From Klebsormidium nitens (lineage: Eukaryota; Streptophyta; Klebsormidiophyceae; Klebsormidiales; Klebsormidiaceae), in contig DF236966.1 of assembly GCA_000708835.1 (NCBI GenBank), forward strand, positions 248,001 to 312,000: 64,000 nt of DNA, in the 5' to 3' direction. Below the pieces are notes generated by a model that saw only the letters and a program-made list of their open reading frames with translations, did no database searches and had not been told where the DNA came from. Both the position numbers and the translations under genes were made by a program. This document shows positions 33,801-43,990 of the stretch, piece after piece. Numbering within the stretch: the stretch's first letter is position 1; the number at the start of each line of letters is the position of its first letter.

Positions 33801-36634
33801 TGGGGGTGCTGCTCCGCCACGAACCCCCGTGGGTTCTCCCCCCGCAGCGTGATGCGCAGCGGCCCCGCGCGGCTGCGGTTGCTCATGATGCCGTGGTGCG
33901 CAAACGGCAGGTGGGACGGGTCCATCAGGTTCTCCACCAGAAAATCGTACCTGCGAGGGGTGGAACAAATTGCCGCCACGTTGGAGAAAGCTGACGTCAC
34001 GAAAGTACTGGCGTCTCATCGGTGTAATGCTGCAGAGGTGGTCGGGAAACGGGTGCATCGACTCCGACAGCTTCCTGATGGAAGCGAACATGCAGGGCGA
34101 CGCAGTCTTGATGACACTAGCTGTGCTCAGAATTATACGTACCGAGTTTCTCCACGAAAGCCTGACTACTATGTTGACGCTTTTGCTGATGAAACAGCTC
34201 CGCCTTCCAACAAAGTCGTACGCAAATTTACCAAACCAGATCACCGTCCTTTACTGCGGCTACTCATTTCCCCCCGGTGGATAAATCTAAGATCATGGTG
34301 CCATCAGCTGTGGCGACCAGCATCGGGAGGTTCAGAGCGTAGCATTACTACCGGTCACTCCTAGCTGCGCTGCAGCTCTATGTTTTTACGACCCAAGAAC
34401 CAACCTGCTCTTCTCGCGAGTCAAAGAGGGATGCTTACCAAAGGGAGAGACAGGCTTTCACAAACTCACCCGTAAGGGAAGTCTCGGGCGACCAGGTCCT
34501 TGCTAAACGACGGGTCGTCCATTTCCGGCACGTGCGGGGGGGGTCGTTTCAAGGCGGTGTCGGCGGTAGCTGGATCCAGCCACACCCACACAAGGCCGTT
34601 TTGAAGTAGAGTGGGGAAGGGCTGCGCACATGCCCGGGGGGACGAGTGGGCCTGCAGAGCATCGGGTTAGGGTCAGCAACGGCGGGTTAAGGTCGTTGTC
34701 GAACGAAAGCGGCTTCTCGAGCTGATCCGAAAGCAGTCACGTGCTTTTTCAGAGCAGTGTGGCTCTTCATTTCGGTGCATGATTTGAACCAGACTGAATC
34801 CCGGACTTACGGTCTAACTGCCGGAATGGCAAATACTCAACTCCTCAGCGTTTCTGGTCCGATGTTGTGGCACCCATCTGTGATAGAGCAGGTGGCAAAG
34901 ACTTCCGCTGCCAACCTCAACATCAGGGCAGGCGTGTCAGTAATGTTTTCCTACCCCTCCAGGACTCTGGATGACCGAAACCTTGACTAGCCAAAACCCT
35001 AAAGACCAAAATTCTTGGTCTTCTAAACATTCTTGGTAACAAAGCACACACGCGCTCACTGCAGCTTGCGGCCCCTCCTTCTCTGCCTGGGGGATGGACT
35101 GGCAGCGCGCGTCCCCGTCAAAGGACCACCCATGGTAGCTACACTGGAGCCGACCCGCCTCATCGATCCGACCTGAGGCACAGGAACATAATTATTTGAC
35201 AAGGCTTTCTCCATCCTAATTGTATGCTGCTGCACTGTCAGAAGTTTGCTGTGGGAATGTTGGTGGAAGGGAATGAAAGGTGTAGGGATGTCAGAGCTCG
35301 CTAGCAGGTGAGAAAGACAACGTTCCTGGCTGTACACCGTACTTCTGATGACCAAGGCGGACTGTATGTGATGTGGGTGCGGCAATTGCATTTGGCCGAT
35401 TCGGAGGGTATATTACAAGGTCCGAGGGCACAATGTCTTGAGTGGCCCAAAGCGTTAATCTTCCTCAGGGTGACTGCTCTCGTTGGCCTCCTTTTGGCAG
35501 GGCCAGAAAGGAAATTTTGCCCCAGAAAGCCAGAATCAAAATCCCTTTCCAGGGCCTTTTTAAACGGGCTCCTAGACAACTACAACCATTTTGTTCTGGA
35601 ATCGACTTTAGACCTAGGTGTTTTCCGAGGACGACAGAAGAGAATGTTCCTGCAACTGACGGTCTCCATATGCAGAAAAAGCTCTTACCACTTTGCTGCT
35701 GACTGCCCTCGAGACCATCACTCTTTACAACATCGGAGTTGGGGCAGAAGTGGGGGTGAAGGGGGGGGGGGGGAGGGGTCAAAAGCAGTGCGGCAACATA
35801 TAACTTAGTCCCATATGCATGGCACAAGGAATGCAATCAGGTAATTTAGAAGCATCCACTGACCACTACTGCAAACCCCATGCCTTTGAAGGTTCACCAT
35901 CGACCTTCACCAACCACAGGAGCAGTGCCTAAGATATGATATAGACCAAAAGTGAATCAGAAAAAGAACAACTCACCTTCGCTGAGTGGCGCCAGCCTGT
36001 GCGGGCACATATCCAAAAATGCGCGCCAGCCTCCCGGCTGCCCCTTTTCCCTTTTGTTCCGGTCCCACCATAGAACTAGAGGCTTCCCCAAAATCGTCAC
36101 TGCAAGGGGCAGCTCCTTCCGCACGTCCCGCTCCACTGCGATCGGGTACCAATTCTCCGCCCACTGGAAATCGTGTCCACCAGGTGCTGATTGGTTGGCA
36201 TCCTTCTGAGCTGGCTCGCTGCCCGGCAGGCTTTCCCCCTCTTCTTCTCTTGATAGGGTGATTGTTCCGTCCCCCTGCAAACCCCGCGCCTGCTCCTGGA
36301 ACGCTTCGACGCCGACGCTGCTGCTGCGGCATTGCTGGGTCTTTCTTGGAGATGTTTGGGACCATTTCAATTTGATTGCATCACCACTAGAAAGTTCTTT
36401 CTTGTTGTTAGGATCTTTACTTTCTCCTGAAAGTCTGCATGTGGAAACAGAAAAGCAGCTCCGACGATGCTGCTGAGAGTAGGATGATTGCCTGCTCAGA
36501 CTTTTGCTTATGCGCAGCCGATGGGAAGGTGGTGGGAAAGGGGTGATCACGCTGGATGGAAGCACACGGCAGTGTCTCTGCGTCGACCAGCCAGAAAACT
36601 TTCTGCAGGATCCGAGCGCCTGCACTTGAGCCAT
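30827..36634 (-). CDS. Plastid Rieske oxygenase, PAO/PTC52/TIC55 group
   Basis: Eight minus-strand exons close in frame, 608 residues: 35977-36634, 35060-35172, 34470-34651, 33734-33950, 32875-33072, 32329-32401, 31664-31787 and 30827-31088. The start is the first ATG (36634, MAQVQALGS). A long Ser/Arg-rich transit peptide follows. The Rieske centre is split by intron 1: CPHRLAPLSEG before it and CSYHGW after it, giving CxH and CxxH ligands. The mononuclear iron motif DPSHLPFAHHG is in exon 4. Further family signs are CFWLTPVSPGRSRLFY, RAYFMPTAAD and the conserved C-terminal CxxC (HCSSC). Two membrane segments follow near the C-terminus. Known members oxidise chlorophyll-related pigments at plastid membranes (pheophorbide a oxygenase, PTC52, TIC55). 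Which subgroup this is cannot be told by eye. Confidence 0.92.
31600..31663 (-). repeat. Tail copy of Rieske oxygenase exon 7
   Basis: Read on the minus strand, ACTCATGGACAGGTTAGTGAT at the end of exon 7 recurs about 45 bp downstream as AGTCATGGACAAATTAGTGAT, inside the following intron. The copied donor has decayed from GGTTAG to AATTAG. Confidence 0.7.
33100..33164 (-). repeat. Head copy of Rieske oxygenase exon 5
   Basis: On the minus strand, an acceptor GCGCAG at 33165 is followed by about 45 bases that repeat the start of exon 5 (GATGCCGCC.AGGG, GGTTCCGGCAAGA). It lies 92 bp upstream of the real acceptor. The copy then runs into a stop (TAG) before the real exon. Confidence 0.85.
35758..35776. 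repeat. Poly-G tract
   Basis: A long G run in the first intron of the Rieske oxygenase gene (C run on the coding strand). Its length may be unreliable in the assembly. Confidence 0.8.
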
Positions 36635-37259
36635 TGCTGCTTTAACGAATTCAGGAGCCAACGAACAGGCTTGTTGGCAACAAAATCACTTGCGCCTCTA
36701 TCCTACTCCTTTCTCTTTGCTGTACATGTGCGGGCGAGGGGGAGGCAAGCTCACCTAGACAACAATACGTTTGTATGATGCTCAGCTACGCTAGCCTCTA
36801 GGCGCTAGCCATATGCATGCTGCCATGCTGGCGATTCGGATGTTCACGATCGAACGCGCGCGCATCCGCGATCAGCTTTTGAATCTGGGGGGTTCAGGGT
36901 TTCAACTTTATAACCGCATATGTACGTACGTGGTATACGTATTGAGATTCCTCGGACGCGGCCGCGGGTGCGGTCACGGTCGCGGCTGCCAGTCTCGTAC
37001 AGGCTGCGCGGTAGCAACAACTCAAGGAGGACACGAGCAAAGTGAACAAACACTTCCAAGTAGATTTCGAGGCAAGAGAAGCTAAGCTTGGCGCTTGCGC
37101 GCTTTCCTCTCAGCTGCTGTGGCCAGATTGTGTAGCAATATCTCTTACTGTTCTGAACCCGTTCTGAAGGGATCAACCATTGCTTCAAACAACACCGGGT
37201 CTGACACGTACGCTTGGCTCTCAACCTTCGCGGGAGCGACTTATGCGCAGGAGTCCACG
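36635..37259. promoter_or_regulatory. Divergent promoter region, Rieske oxygenase and membrane protein A
   Basis: 625 bases separate two opposed start codons. The open frame of gene A extends upstream into this region without an ATG, so that part is taken as leader. No clear TATA box is assigned. Confidence 0.45.
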
Positions 37260-38267
37260 ATGGCCTTCAGCAGGTCTCCAAGATCCACCCTTGACAAGCT
37301 CTTCGTGTTCTGTTTCCTCCTAAGCATGTTCTGCAGCGTAGCGCACGCATCTGAACTGCTCTTCAAGCGTCAAGAGAAATGCTTCGTTTCTGCAGTGGCA
37401 AGTCGCTTCGAGGGAGTTGGCAATCTGAGCCTTCCAGAACTTGACATGATCAACGCCTATTTTCGTACAAATACGACGTTCCGGAAGTTCCTTCTGCCAG
37501 ACTACCCTCCGCTGCAATTGATCAAGTGCGACGTGTTCCTTGTTCAAATGGGGGGTTTGTTCAGCTTCTACACCGCGGATCATCCGGGGGCGTGCCAAGA
37601 AGCGCCTGAAAAGCAGCTGAAACCTATGGCAGAACATTCTGCAGGAGAGAAGTTCTGGAAGTTTGAGATTAGAAATTGGCTGTGCTTCTGGCCTCTCTCA
37701 CTGGCACTCGTAGCTAACGGCATCCTTTTCATTCACTACCATACTAGGATGACGACAGCCTTGAAAGGGCAGTACGAACCCCGATGGGGAACGGTTGAGA
37801 GGGACGTTAACATCGGCGTGGTCATTTCAATGGGCTGCTTCTTCTATGGTACTTTGGGTCTAGCTGGCTATTGGGCAAATGTAGATCTTCTGCAAGAGCT
37901 TCACCTGCCAGATCCAGCTACCAATATCAATCCCCTCCTCCGGTCGAGCAATTCCACATTGGACCTCCATCGCTGCACCGTCTTAGGGGGGCCTTCCACT
38001 AAGAGTGCTCTCTTCGACTTCTATATTGGCATGCCCGAAAACATCTGCTCACAACTGCTAGCCGCGGGGGTCATTTATGCAGACTACGTTGCCAAGGGTC
38101 CAGACGATGCATTTGGCGGGGGTGGCCTTGAGCGCTTTGGTTTGCTAATGGCGCGGTGGTTCTTGTCATTCTCAACGGTGTCCGGCTCAATCCTTTTCTT
38201 GTCCGAGAAAGCGTTCCATCTGTCTTGCGTCTTCGGTCCAAAATGGATTCTGAAAATTACTAAGTAA
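37260..38267 (+). CDS. Multi-pass membrane protein, unrecognised family, paralogue A
   Basis: Intronless, 335 residues. The start is the ATG at 37260, which gives a clean signal peptide or first membrane helix (residues 13-30, LFVFCFLLSMFC). A Cys-containing outer domain follows (55-117: INAYFRTNTTFRKFLLP, KC, FSFYTADHPGACQ). Next are two helices (about 142-160 and 185-204) around a short charged loop, then a second outer domain (215-283: LPDPATNIN, LHRC, FDFYIGMPENICSQ) and a last helix (about 298-320). The two outer domains look like a repeat of each other. I do not recognise the family. It is the most diverged of three tandem paralogues and lacks the YKxYxxGVRSMLKVGLLG ending of B and C. 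Confidence 0.85.
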   Translation: MAFSRSPRSTLDKLFVFCFLLSMFCSVAHASELLFKRQEKCFVSAVASRFEGVGNLSLPELDMINAYFRTNTTFRKFLLPDYPPLQLIKCDVFLVQMGGLFSFYTADHPGACQEAPEKQLKPMAEHSAGEKFWKFEIRNWLCFWPLSLALVANGILFIHYHTRMTTALKGQYEPRWGTVERDVNIGVVISMGCFFYGTLGLAGYWANVDLLQELHLPDPATNINPLLRSSNSTLDLHRCTVLGGPSTKSALFDFYIGMPENICSQLLAAGVIYADYVAKGPDDAFGGGGLERFGLLMARWFLSFSTVSGSILFLSEKAFHLSCVFGPKWILKITK

Positions 38268-39462
38268 GGAATAAGAGGATGGGAGAACGAGCTTAAAGTG
38301 GAACAGGTTAACAACAGGACACTGGTTTGTTACCGTCTTACTGCTTAAATATCGAAGAGACGTATCAGGTGCTATTGCAAGTTACATTTGTATGTACGGA
38401 AGGGACTTACAGTTGTCCTTGGAAAAGTCGTATAGCTTTAGTCACTAGGTACTTACGTATCACGAAGTACCTATCGGAGTGAGGACGTTGTCGGTAAATA
38501 TTGACTGTTGTAAATCCGCTTGATACGGTTTTCACACTCAACGCAACTCGACTCAGAATTATCTGCAATATGGACTCAGATGAGCGTCCTTGGGTTGAGC
38601 AACTCAATTCAAACGGCGTTGCCCAGGCTCATAAGAGCTATTTATAGGACAAAAGTAGTGCTTGTCTGAGGCACTCTCCGCCGCTCTGCTTACTAAGCCT
38701 TATAAGGCGACCCCAACTTATCTGATCGGGACATTTGCTTTACAACCAGAACTGTGCGCGGAAGCCAGCACTGCATCTATTGTCCCTGGCGAAAAGCCTG
38801 CTAAGTCCGTTCATGCTGGCGCGCGGCCGCCTCTACTCCTGCCACCATTGCGTCTCAATCACTTGACTTTGGGTCGTCACGAAACGGTTTCGAGATAGGT
38901 ACATTGCAGAGTGTTGTGATTTTGGGGTGCATCATCGAAAAAATCGTCCACCAAACTTAGGCATCACAAACGGATTGTCTATTTCATCAACTAGTGCGTC
39001 CTCGATAAGAATAACAGCACATCATCAGACTGGACTTGCATCATGGCATGAAAGACAAGTTGGCGCCCTTGTCGCGACCTGCACCTAAGGAGCCGAGATG
39101 CCTTATATAAAGGTCGTCTAAGTAGTTACATCAGTCATTGCGCATTGGGCATTTCCATTCTGTGAAGCAAGGCGGACGCGCTGCGGCAAACGGATCATCA
39201 GAAACGCGGTGATTCGTCGGCTCATGCGGCGCTTGAAGTCGCGCGGGGCCGACAAGACATCACCAAATTGCCTCGTAATATGCATGGACGCGGCTGCGCA
39301 TGCGGTCCAAATTTTCTCATGGGACGTGGAGCCGAGGCCGGCCGCGGCTCGTGGGACCGCGCCAATCGGGCGCGCCAAATACGACGTCAGCCCCGAACCG
39401 TGCATTAAGCTCTCACAAAACTGAAGCACGTAAGAGCAAAACAGCGTAGCTCTTTGGCCACC
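38268..39462. other. Intergenic region between paralogues A and B
   Basis: No supported gene. A TATA-like TTATATAAAGG occurs at about 39113. The last 130 bases before gene B (GGCCGCGGCTCG, AACAGCGTAGCTC) resemble the bases before gene C, so the duplicated unit includes the promoter-proximal region. Confidence 0.5.
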
Positions 39463-40560
39463 ATGGAAGCAAGCAAGCGCCTCTGCACGTCAGGAATCCT
39501 CGTCTTGAGCAAGTTTACAAGCATTTTGCTATTTTGCTGCACCATCATTTTCATTGCAGAGGGAGCTGCAGCCCAGGGCGCGGCAGCGGGAGAAGGAGAA
39601 ACCACACAAGTCAGGGGCGCCTTAGAAATGATTGGCAACGTAATCTTGCCTGACCCTGACGTCATAAACGCTTATCTTAGGGACAACACAACCTTCAGGA
39701 ACTTCCTGCTGCCATCAAACCCGCCGCTGCAGCTTATCAAGTGTGAGGTTTACCTCCTCCAGATAGGGGGTTTGTTCACATTCTACACCGCAGACCATCC
39801 AGGAGGGTGTGAACAGGCTCCTAGAATGGCCGTTATTCCAGAGAGCACTTATTATGCCAAGCACCCTTGGCAGTTTAAGTTGAGGAACCGGTTGTGTTCC
39901 TGGCAGAGCATGCTGGCAATTGCGGGGATACACGCTTTCGTAATTCTTTGCCTCCGTCGACTCGCAGAGACCAGAGAGGAAGTCAAGGCGGGATTCTGGG
40001 AAGTTTTTGAGCGGGTAGACGACGTTTTGCTGAATTGCGCAGCCGCTTGCGAAATGCTTGTCATCATAATAGTCATTATCGGCAGCTTCTCCTTAGGCCT
40101 CGTGCTGAACATTACTTGGGCCGAAGAGTCGCGCGTGCATTCGTTACCCCTGCCTGACCCCGCAACTAGCGTCAACCCTCTGTTGCATTCGAGCAACATA
40201 AGCCTCAGCCTCCACCGCTGCGACGTCCCTATGCCGGCTAGATTACAGAGCCAGAAAAACGACGGCTTCCTGTTCCAGTTCTACACAGGGATGCCAGAAG
40301 CTCTGTGCCCTCAGCTCTTAGCGGCACGTGCCATCTATCCAGGTTATGTATCCGAAGGACCAGAGGATTATTATGGGGGACGTGAGCTGGCAATGACACT
40401 TTTGTGCGTGATGCGCTTCTTTCTGTATCTAGTCACAGTTTCGGGCCTTTGGGCTGTCTTGTACGATGTACCCTACTTGCTCCTGGTCATTAGCGTAGCT
40501 TGTTACAAGGAGTACAGGAGCGGGGTTCGGAGCATGCTCAAGGTGGGGTTGCTTGGCTGA
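39463..40560 (+). CDS. Multi-pass membrane protein, unrecognised family, paralogue B
   Basis: Intronless, 365 residues, ATG at 39463 in a CCACCATGG context. First helix at residues 14-32 (FTSILLFCCTIIF), outer domain 1 at 55-122 (LPDPDVINAYLRDNTTFRNF, LIKCEVY, FTFYTADHPGGCEQ). Helices lie at about 148-165 and 194-217 with an acidic loop between. Outer domain 2 spans 227-300 (LPDPATSVNPLL, HRCDVP, FQFYTGMPEALCPQ) and a hydrophobic stretch 310-347 follows. It ends GVRSMLKVGLLG, identical to paralogue C. B and C are clearly closest to each other. A plasma- or inner-membrane role is likely, but the function is unknown. Confidence 0.88.
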   Translation: MEASKRLCTSGILVLSKFTSILLFCCTIIFIAEGAAAQGAAAGEGETTQVRGALEMIGNVILPDPDVINAYLRDNTTFRNFLLPSNPPLQLIKCEVYLLQIGGLFTFYTADHPGGCEQAPRMAVIPESTYYAKHPWQFKLRNRLCSWQSMLAIAGIHAFVILCLRRLAETREEVKAGFWEVFERVDDVLLNCAAACEMLVIIIVIIGSFSLGLVLNITWAEESRVHSLPLPDPATSVNPLLHSSNISLSLHRCDVPMPARLQSQKNDGFLFQFYTGMPEALCPQLLAARAIYPGYVSEGPEDYYGGRELAMTLLCVMRFFLYLVTVSGLWAVLYDVPYLLLVISVACYKEYRSGVRSMLKVGLLG

Positions 40561-41284
40561 AATTCACTGTATTCTCGACCTTCGTTAAAAAGGTGTACCG
40601 GAAAGCTTACACGAGCTTATACTTGGTCAAAAGATGTGCGTAAGCTCGCCTGTCTGACTGTGGCTTTCAAGAACTTTGATCTACACGTTCAGATGTACAA
40701 GGAGCCAGTAGTCTGTTATCTTTGACTTTAATTTGATGATCTGATCAGTGTGAAAACCAGCTTGGACGGCTCATTCATTTAGAGTATATGCAACCGAGCG
40801 GACCGCGTCTGTGCAGACAAATCTGCCTCTTTGGTCAAAGACGTACACGTCCAGATTGCGTGCATCATGCCCGCATCCCCGCAAGTTCGCAGAAATCTGG
40901 ACATGTGTATGTCGTTGTGTGATATACCAGCTTAACGGTACGCCAGGTTCCTTGACGAAACTTATCACGCCTCCTTCGACCAATCGATTTGGACGCTGCC
41001 ATCTTGTGCCATATAGCATGCAGCAATTCGGATAGATGCATAAGATACTGGAGTGTAAGCCAGAAACACGGCCTGAAAGTTCTTTGGAAGAATAACATCA
41101 GAGAAGTAGATGCATTTGCTATGGATTGTTGAACTCAAATGCAGGTCGAGTTTTGGCTGAATAAAAGACGGCGAATGCGGTCCGCGGAATTCTAAGAAGT
41201 CAGAGCTTCCGGATTTCAGGTCGCAGTATGATCAGCAGGCGTTCAACTTGTGTTATAAGGCTCCCGTTGTCCGTTGAATAAGTG
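40561..41284. other. Region between paralogue B and the NAT10 relic
   Basis: Mostly non-coding. One minus-strand frame (40771-41019) is listed separately with low confidence. Confidence 0.5.
40771..41019 (-). CDS. Short hypothetical reading frame
   Basis: An 82-codon ATG-initiated frame with fairly protein-like composition (for example LDVYVFDQRGRFVCTDAV), but no recognised domain and no supporting neighbours. It lies in the 3' flank of paralogue B. No equivalent was recognised after paralogue C, which argues against a conserved gene. It may be chance. Confidence 0.2.
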   Translation of the reverse strand: MLYGTRWQRPNRLVEGGVISFVKEPGVPLSWYITQRHTHVQISANLRGCGHDARNLDVYVFDQRGRFVCTDAVRSVAYTLNE

Positions 41285-41480
41285 CGTCCCAATGATTCTC
41301 AGCCTTTTGCCTTCTTCGACTTCTTCCCCTCTTTTCTATCCTTGTCTTTTCGATTCCCTGGGCCGAGCTACCGACGCCTTTGCTTCTAAGCCGGTGCTAA
41401 GCCGTTGGCCGGCCGTTTGTCTCTACACTAAGGTAACTGCTCTTAGGCAGCTTGCCCCCCTTCGACAAAGCCTCCTCGAA
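41285..41480 (-). pseudogene. Broken copy of the last NAT10 exon
   Basis: This segment matches 43978-44161, the 3' end of the NAT10 gene, over nearly its whole length and in the same orientation. It covers the Lys-rich tail, the stop codon and a few bases beyond. It has an extra 11 bases (about 41391-41401, a local duplication of GCTAAGCC-type sequence), which breaks the frame, plus many substitutions. It lies between paralogues B and C in the position that the intact NAT10 end holds after paralogue C. It is a relic of a segmental duplication. Confidence 0.88.
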
Positions 41481-41728
41481 GGGTGGCTGAGCGGTTAGAG
41501 CGGCCGCGGCCTATCAGATTGGCGACCCGCGCGCGTCAGCTCAGCACCAGCGCCGGCCAACGGCGGCCGCAGCACGCCGCGTCCCCAAGAAACCTCTGCG
41601 GTTTGAGAATCCCGGAAGCGGCGGGGTCCGGCCGCGGCTCGAGAACAAGCTCTTCACGTTACACGGAGCTTGAAAGGAATCAGACTGAGATAAAACGAAG
41701 CTGCAAACAGCGTAGCTCGTCGGCCGCC

Positions 41729-42823
41729 ATGAAGTCGAGCAAGCGTCTTTCCCCGTCAGAACTCCTGATTTTCAGCAACCTTACACGCCTTCTGCTCTTT
41801 TGCTGCACCATCGTCTATATCGCAGATGGAGTTGCAGCGCAGGGCACGGCAAAGGGTCAAGGCAAAGCCGTGCAAGTCAAAGGCTCCTTGGAGATGATTG
41901 GCAACGTAACCTTGCCTGACCCTGACGTCATAAACGCTTATGTGAGGGACAATACAACCTTCAGGAACTTCCTGCTGCCATCATACCCGCCGCTGCAGCT
42001 CATCAAGTGCGAGGTTTACCTCCTCCAGATGGGGGTTTTGTTCAACTTCTACACCGCAGACCATCCGGGGGGGTGTGAACAGGCCCCTCCCATGGCCGTT
42101 TTGCCGGAGAGCACCTACTCTGGCTGGAATCACTTTTGGTATTATAGTCTGAGGAACTGGTCGTGCTGCTGGCAAACTCTGCTGGCGCTTGTGGGAGTCC
42201 ACCTTGTTGTGATCCTTTCCCTTTTTCTGTTCGCGGACGGCAGAAGGGAAGTGGAGACCCTATTCGCGCAATTTCCGTCAGACATGCGACTTGAGCGGGA
42301 AACCGGCGAGGACGCTGTGCTGGCCCGCGCGTTTGCTTACACGGCGATTGCCTCTACTATACTCGTCCTCTGCAGCCTTTACGCTGGTCTTGCGCTAGCC
42401 ATTATCTGGTGCGATCTTGCCGTTTTACACGCACTTCCCCTGCCAGATCCGGCAGCCAGCATCAATCCTCTGTTACGGGCGAGCAGCATAAGCCTCAGCC
42501 TCCACCGTTGCGTCGTCCCGATGCCGGGATTGTATGACGAAGGCTTCCTCTTCCACTTCTACACCGGCATGCCAGAAGCCCTCTGTCCTCAGCTCTTAGC
42601 GGCACGTGCTATCTATCCAGACTACGTTTCACACGGCCCAAGCGACGAGGACGGGGGAATACTGAAATTTTGGGGGCGGTGGGCCTTCTCATTTGTCACG
42701 CTCTCGAGCCTGGCTGCTCTAGTGTGGGACGTAACCTGTTTGCTGCTTGTAGTGATTATAGCTTGTTACAAGAGGTATAAGAACGGGGTTCGGAGCATGC
42801 TCAAGGTGGGGTTGCTTGGCTGA
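41729..42823 (+). CDS. Multi-pass membrane protein, unrecognised family, paralogue C
   Basis: Intronless, 364 residues. The ATG at 41729 aligns with the start of paralogue B (AACAGCGTAGCTC.T.GGCC.CCATG in both leaders). The open frame extends further upstream, but that part is not alike in B and is taken as leader. It has the same plan as B: first helix (FSNLTRLLLFCCTIVYIA), outer domain 1 (LPDPDVINAYVRDNTTFRNF), paired central helices, outer domain 2 (LPDPAASINPLL, FHFYTGMPEALCPQ) and a C-terminal hydrophobic stretch ending GVRSMLKVGLLG. All the outer-domain cysteines of B are kept. It is convergent with NAT10. Confidence 0.88.
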   Translation: MKSSKRLSPSELLIFSNLTRLLLFCCTIVYIADGVAAQGTAKGQGKAVQVKGSLEMIGNVTLPDPDVINAYVRDNTTFRNFLLPSYPPLQLIKCEVYLLQMGVLFNFYTADHPGGCEQAPPMAVLPESTYSGWNHFWYYSLRNWSCCWQTLLALVGVHLVVILSLFLFADGRREVETLFAQFPSDMRLERETGEDAVLARAFAYTAIASTILVLCSLYAGLALAIIWCDLAVLHALPLPDPAASINPLLRASSISLSLHRCVVPMPGLYDEGFLFHFYTGMPEALCPQLLAARAIYPDYVSHGPSDEDGGILKFWGRWAFSFVTLSSLAALVWDVTCLLLVVIIACYKRYKNGVRSMLKVGLLG

Positions 42824-43990
42824 AAGTCCCATATGTGCTCAACCCTTCGTGGAGAGGACCCAGTCGGAGGCAATTGAAAGCATTCGAGCTCGAGGTCGGT
42901 AAAAGACGTGCTTAGCCCGTTCTGAATCTTGCATGAGAGAAAGTTACTCTCCATGTGCTAACTGCACAAGGCGCCATATATAACATATGTTCCAACGTTA
43001 CATGTATCGCCAACGTCATCATGTTGGTGCGCTTGTTTGTTTGGGAGCTTGTGCTTGCCGATGAGCAATCTCACGTATACAACATGGGACCTCGGCCCAG
43101 CCGTTCTGACTCTGCCGTTGTTTAATTGGCAGGGACGAAAGCGTTGCTCTGACTTCAGATGTCTTAGCTAGTATGGTCGGCTTGCACTGAAGCGTTCTAT
43201 CCATTTCGAGACTTGAAATGAATGGGCACCGCAGGCAACCTGATATCAAGTCATTCAAAGCATGGAGTCGGGAAGACCGGTGTGTCTCGCATAATCAGCT
43301 CGGGCTGTCCAAAAGGGCTTCATGAACAAACGGACTTCCAGGTCATGCATGCTGCATGCTGTGATCGTCACTGGCGGGCTCTTGGTACGATTACGTAAAC
43401 GTAAAGGACCGCTCATCGGATGTAGCGAACGATGTCGCAACTGGAATGAGATCCGTATCGGCGTATGAATGCAAACACGTTGGCAATCTAGGCACGTGCA
43501 ATTTCAGTGTTCGCACACATTTTTGCCCGTCGAACGTACAGGAGATCCGACCGGTTTGATTGGTAGCTAGATTGGAGTCTGGTCTGCCAATTGGCTATCA
43601 AGTTTCCGAGTTCTATCCAAGTGCGTGCACCACGTAGACGTTGGCAACGTACACGCAGCAACTTGGCTGTTAGAGAACTGGATTGCACGGAAAGAACTGG
43701 CCGGAGCTGGAGACTAACGTAAGAATCAGCGACAGGGCAGTACAACGAAGCAGGTGCAGACTTGCAGCGAAAGCAATGCCTTAAACCTGTGGCAACCGGG
43801 TCGAGCTCGTCGACTCAGATATGGAGGAAGCCGGTAGCGGCCAGAAAAATCTGCCCGCAGAATGCGTAAGAAGACGACTTTTGGCATACATATGGAGGAC
43901 GCGCAGCAAGAAGTGCAGCAGCCGCATCCTTGGCTATAGACTCTCCTTTCTTGATAAGAAGACTGTCACACTAATTTCGTCCCAATCTTC
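42824..43990. other. Intergenic region between paralogue C and NAT10
   Basis: Holds the two convergent 3' ends. Several short frames exist but none resembles a protein. A CATGCATGCTGCATGC run occurs at about 43343-43360. Confidence 0.55.

Noticed and set aside
36844-37224. 126-codon minus-strand frame between the Rieske oxygenase and paralogue A
   Set aside because: No protein-like motif, and it overlaps the divergent promoter region and the leader of paralogue A.
41470-41620. tRNA-like pieces: TGGCTGAGCGGTTAGAGC (A-box-like) and GGTTTGAGAATCCC (poor B-box)
   Set aside because: The pieces are about 120 bases apart, the acceptor stem ends do not pair and no anticodon arm forms, so no tRNA is called.
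41483-41728. Upstream extension of paralogue C by about 82 codons
   Set aside because: It has no equivalent in paralogue B, would bury the signal helix and overlaps the leader shared by B and C.
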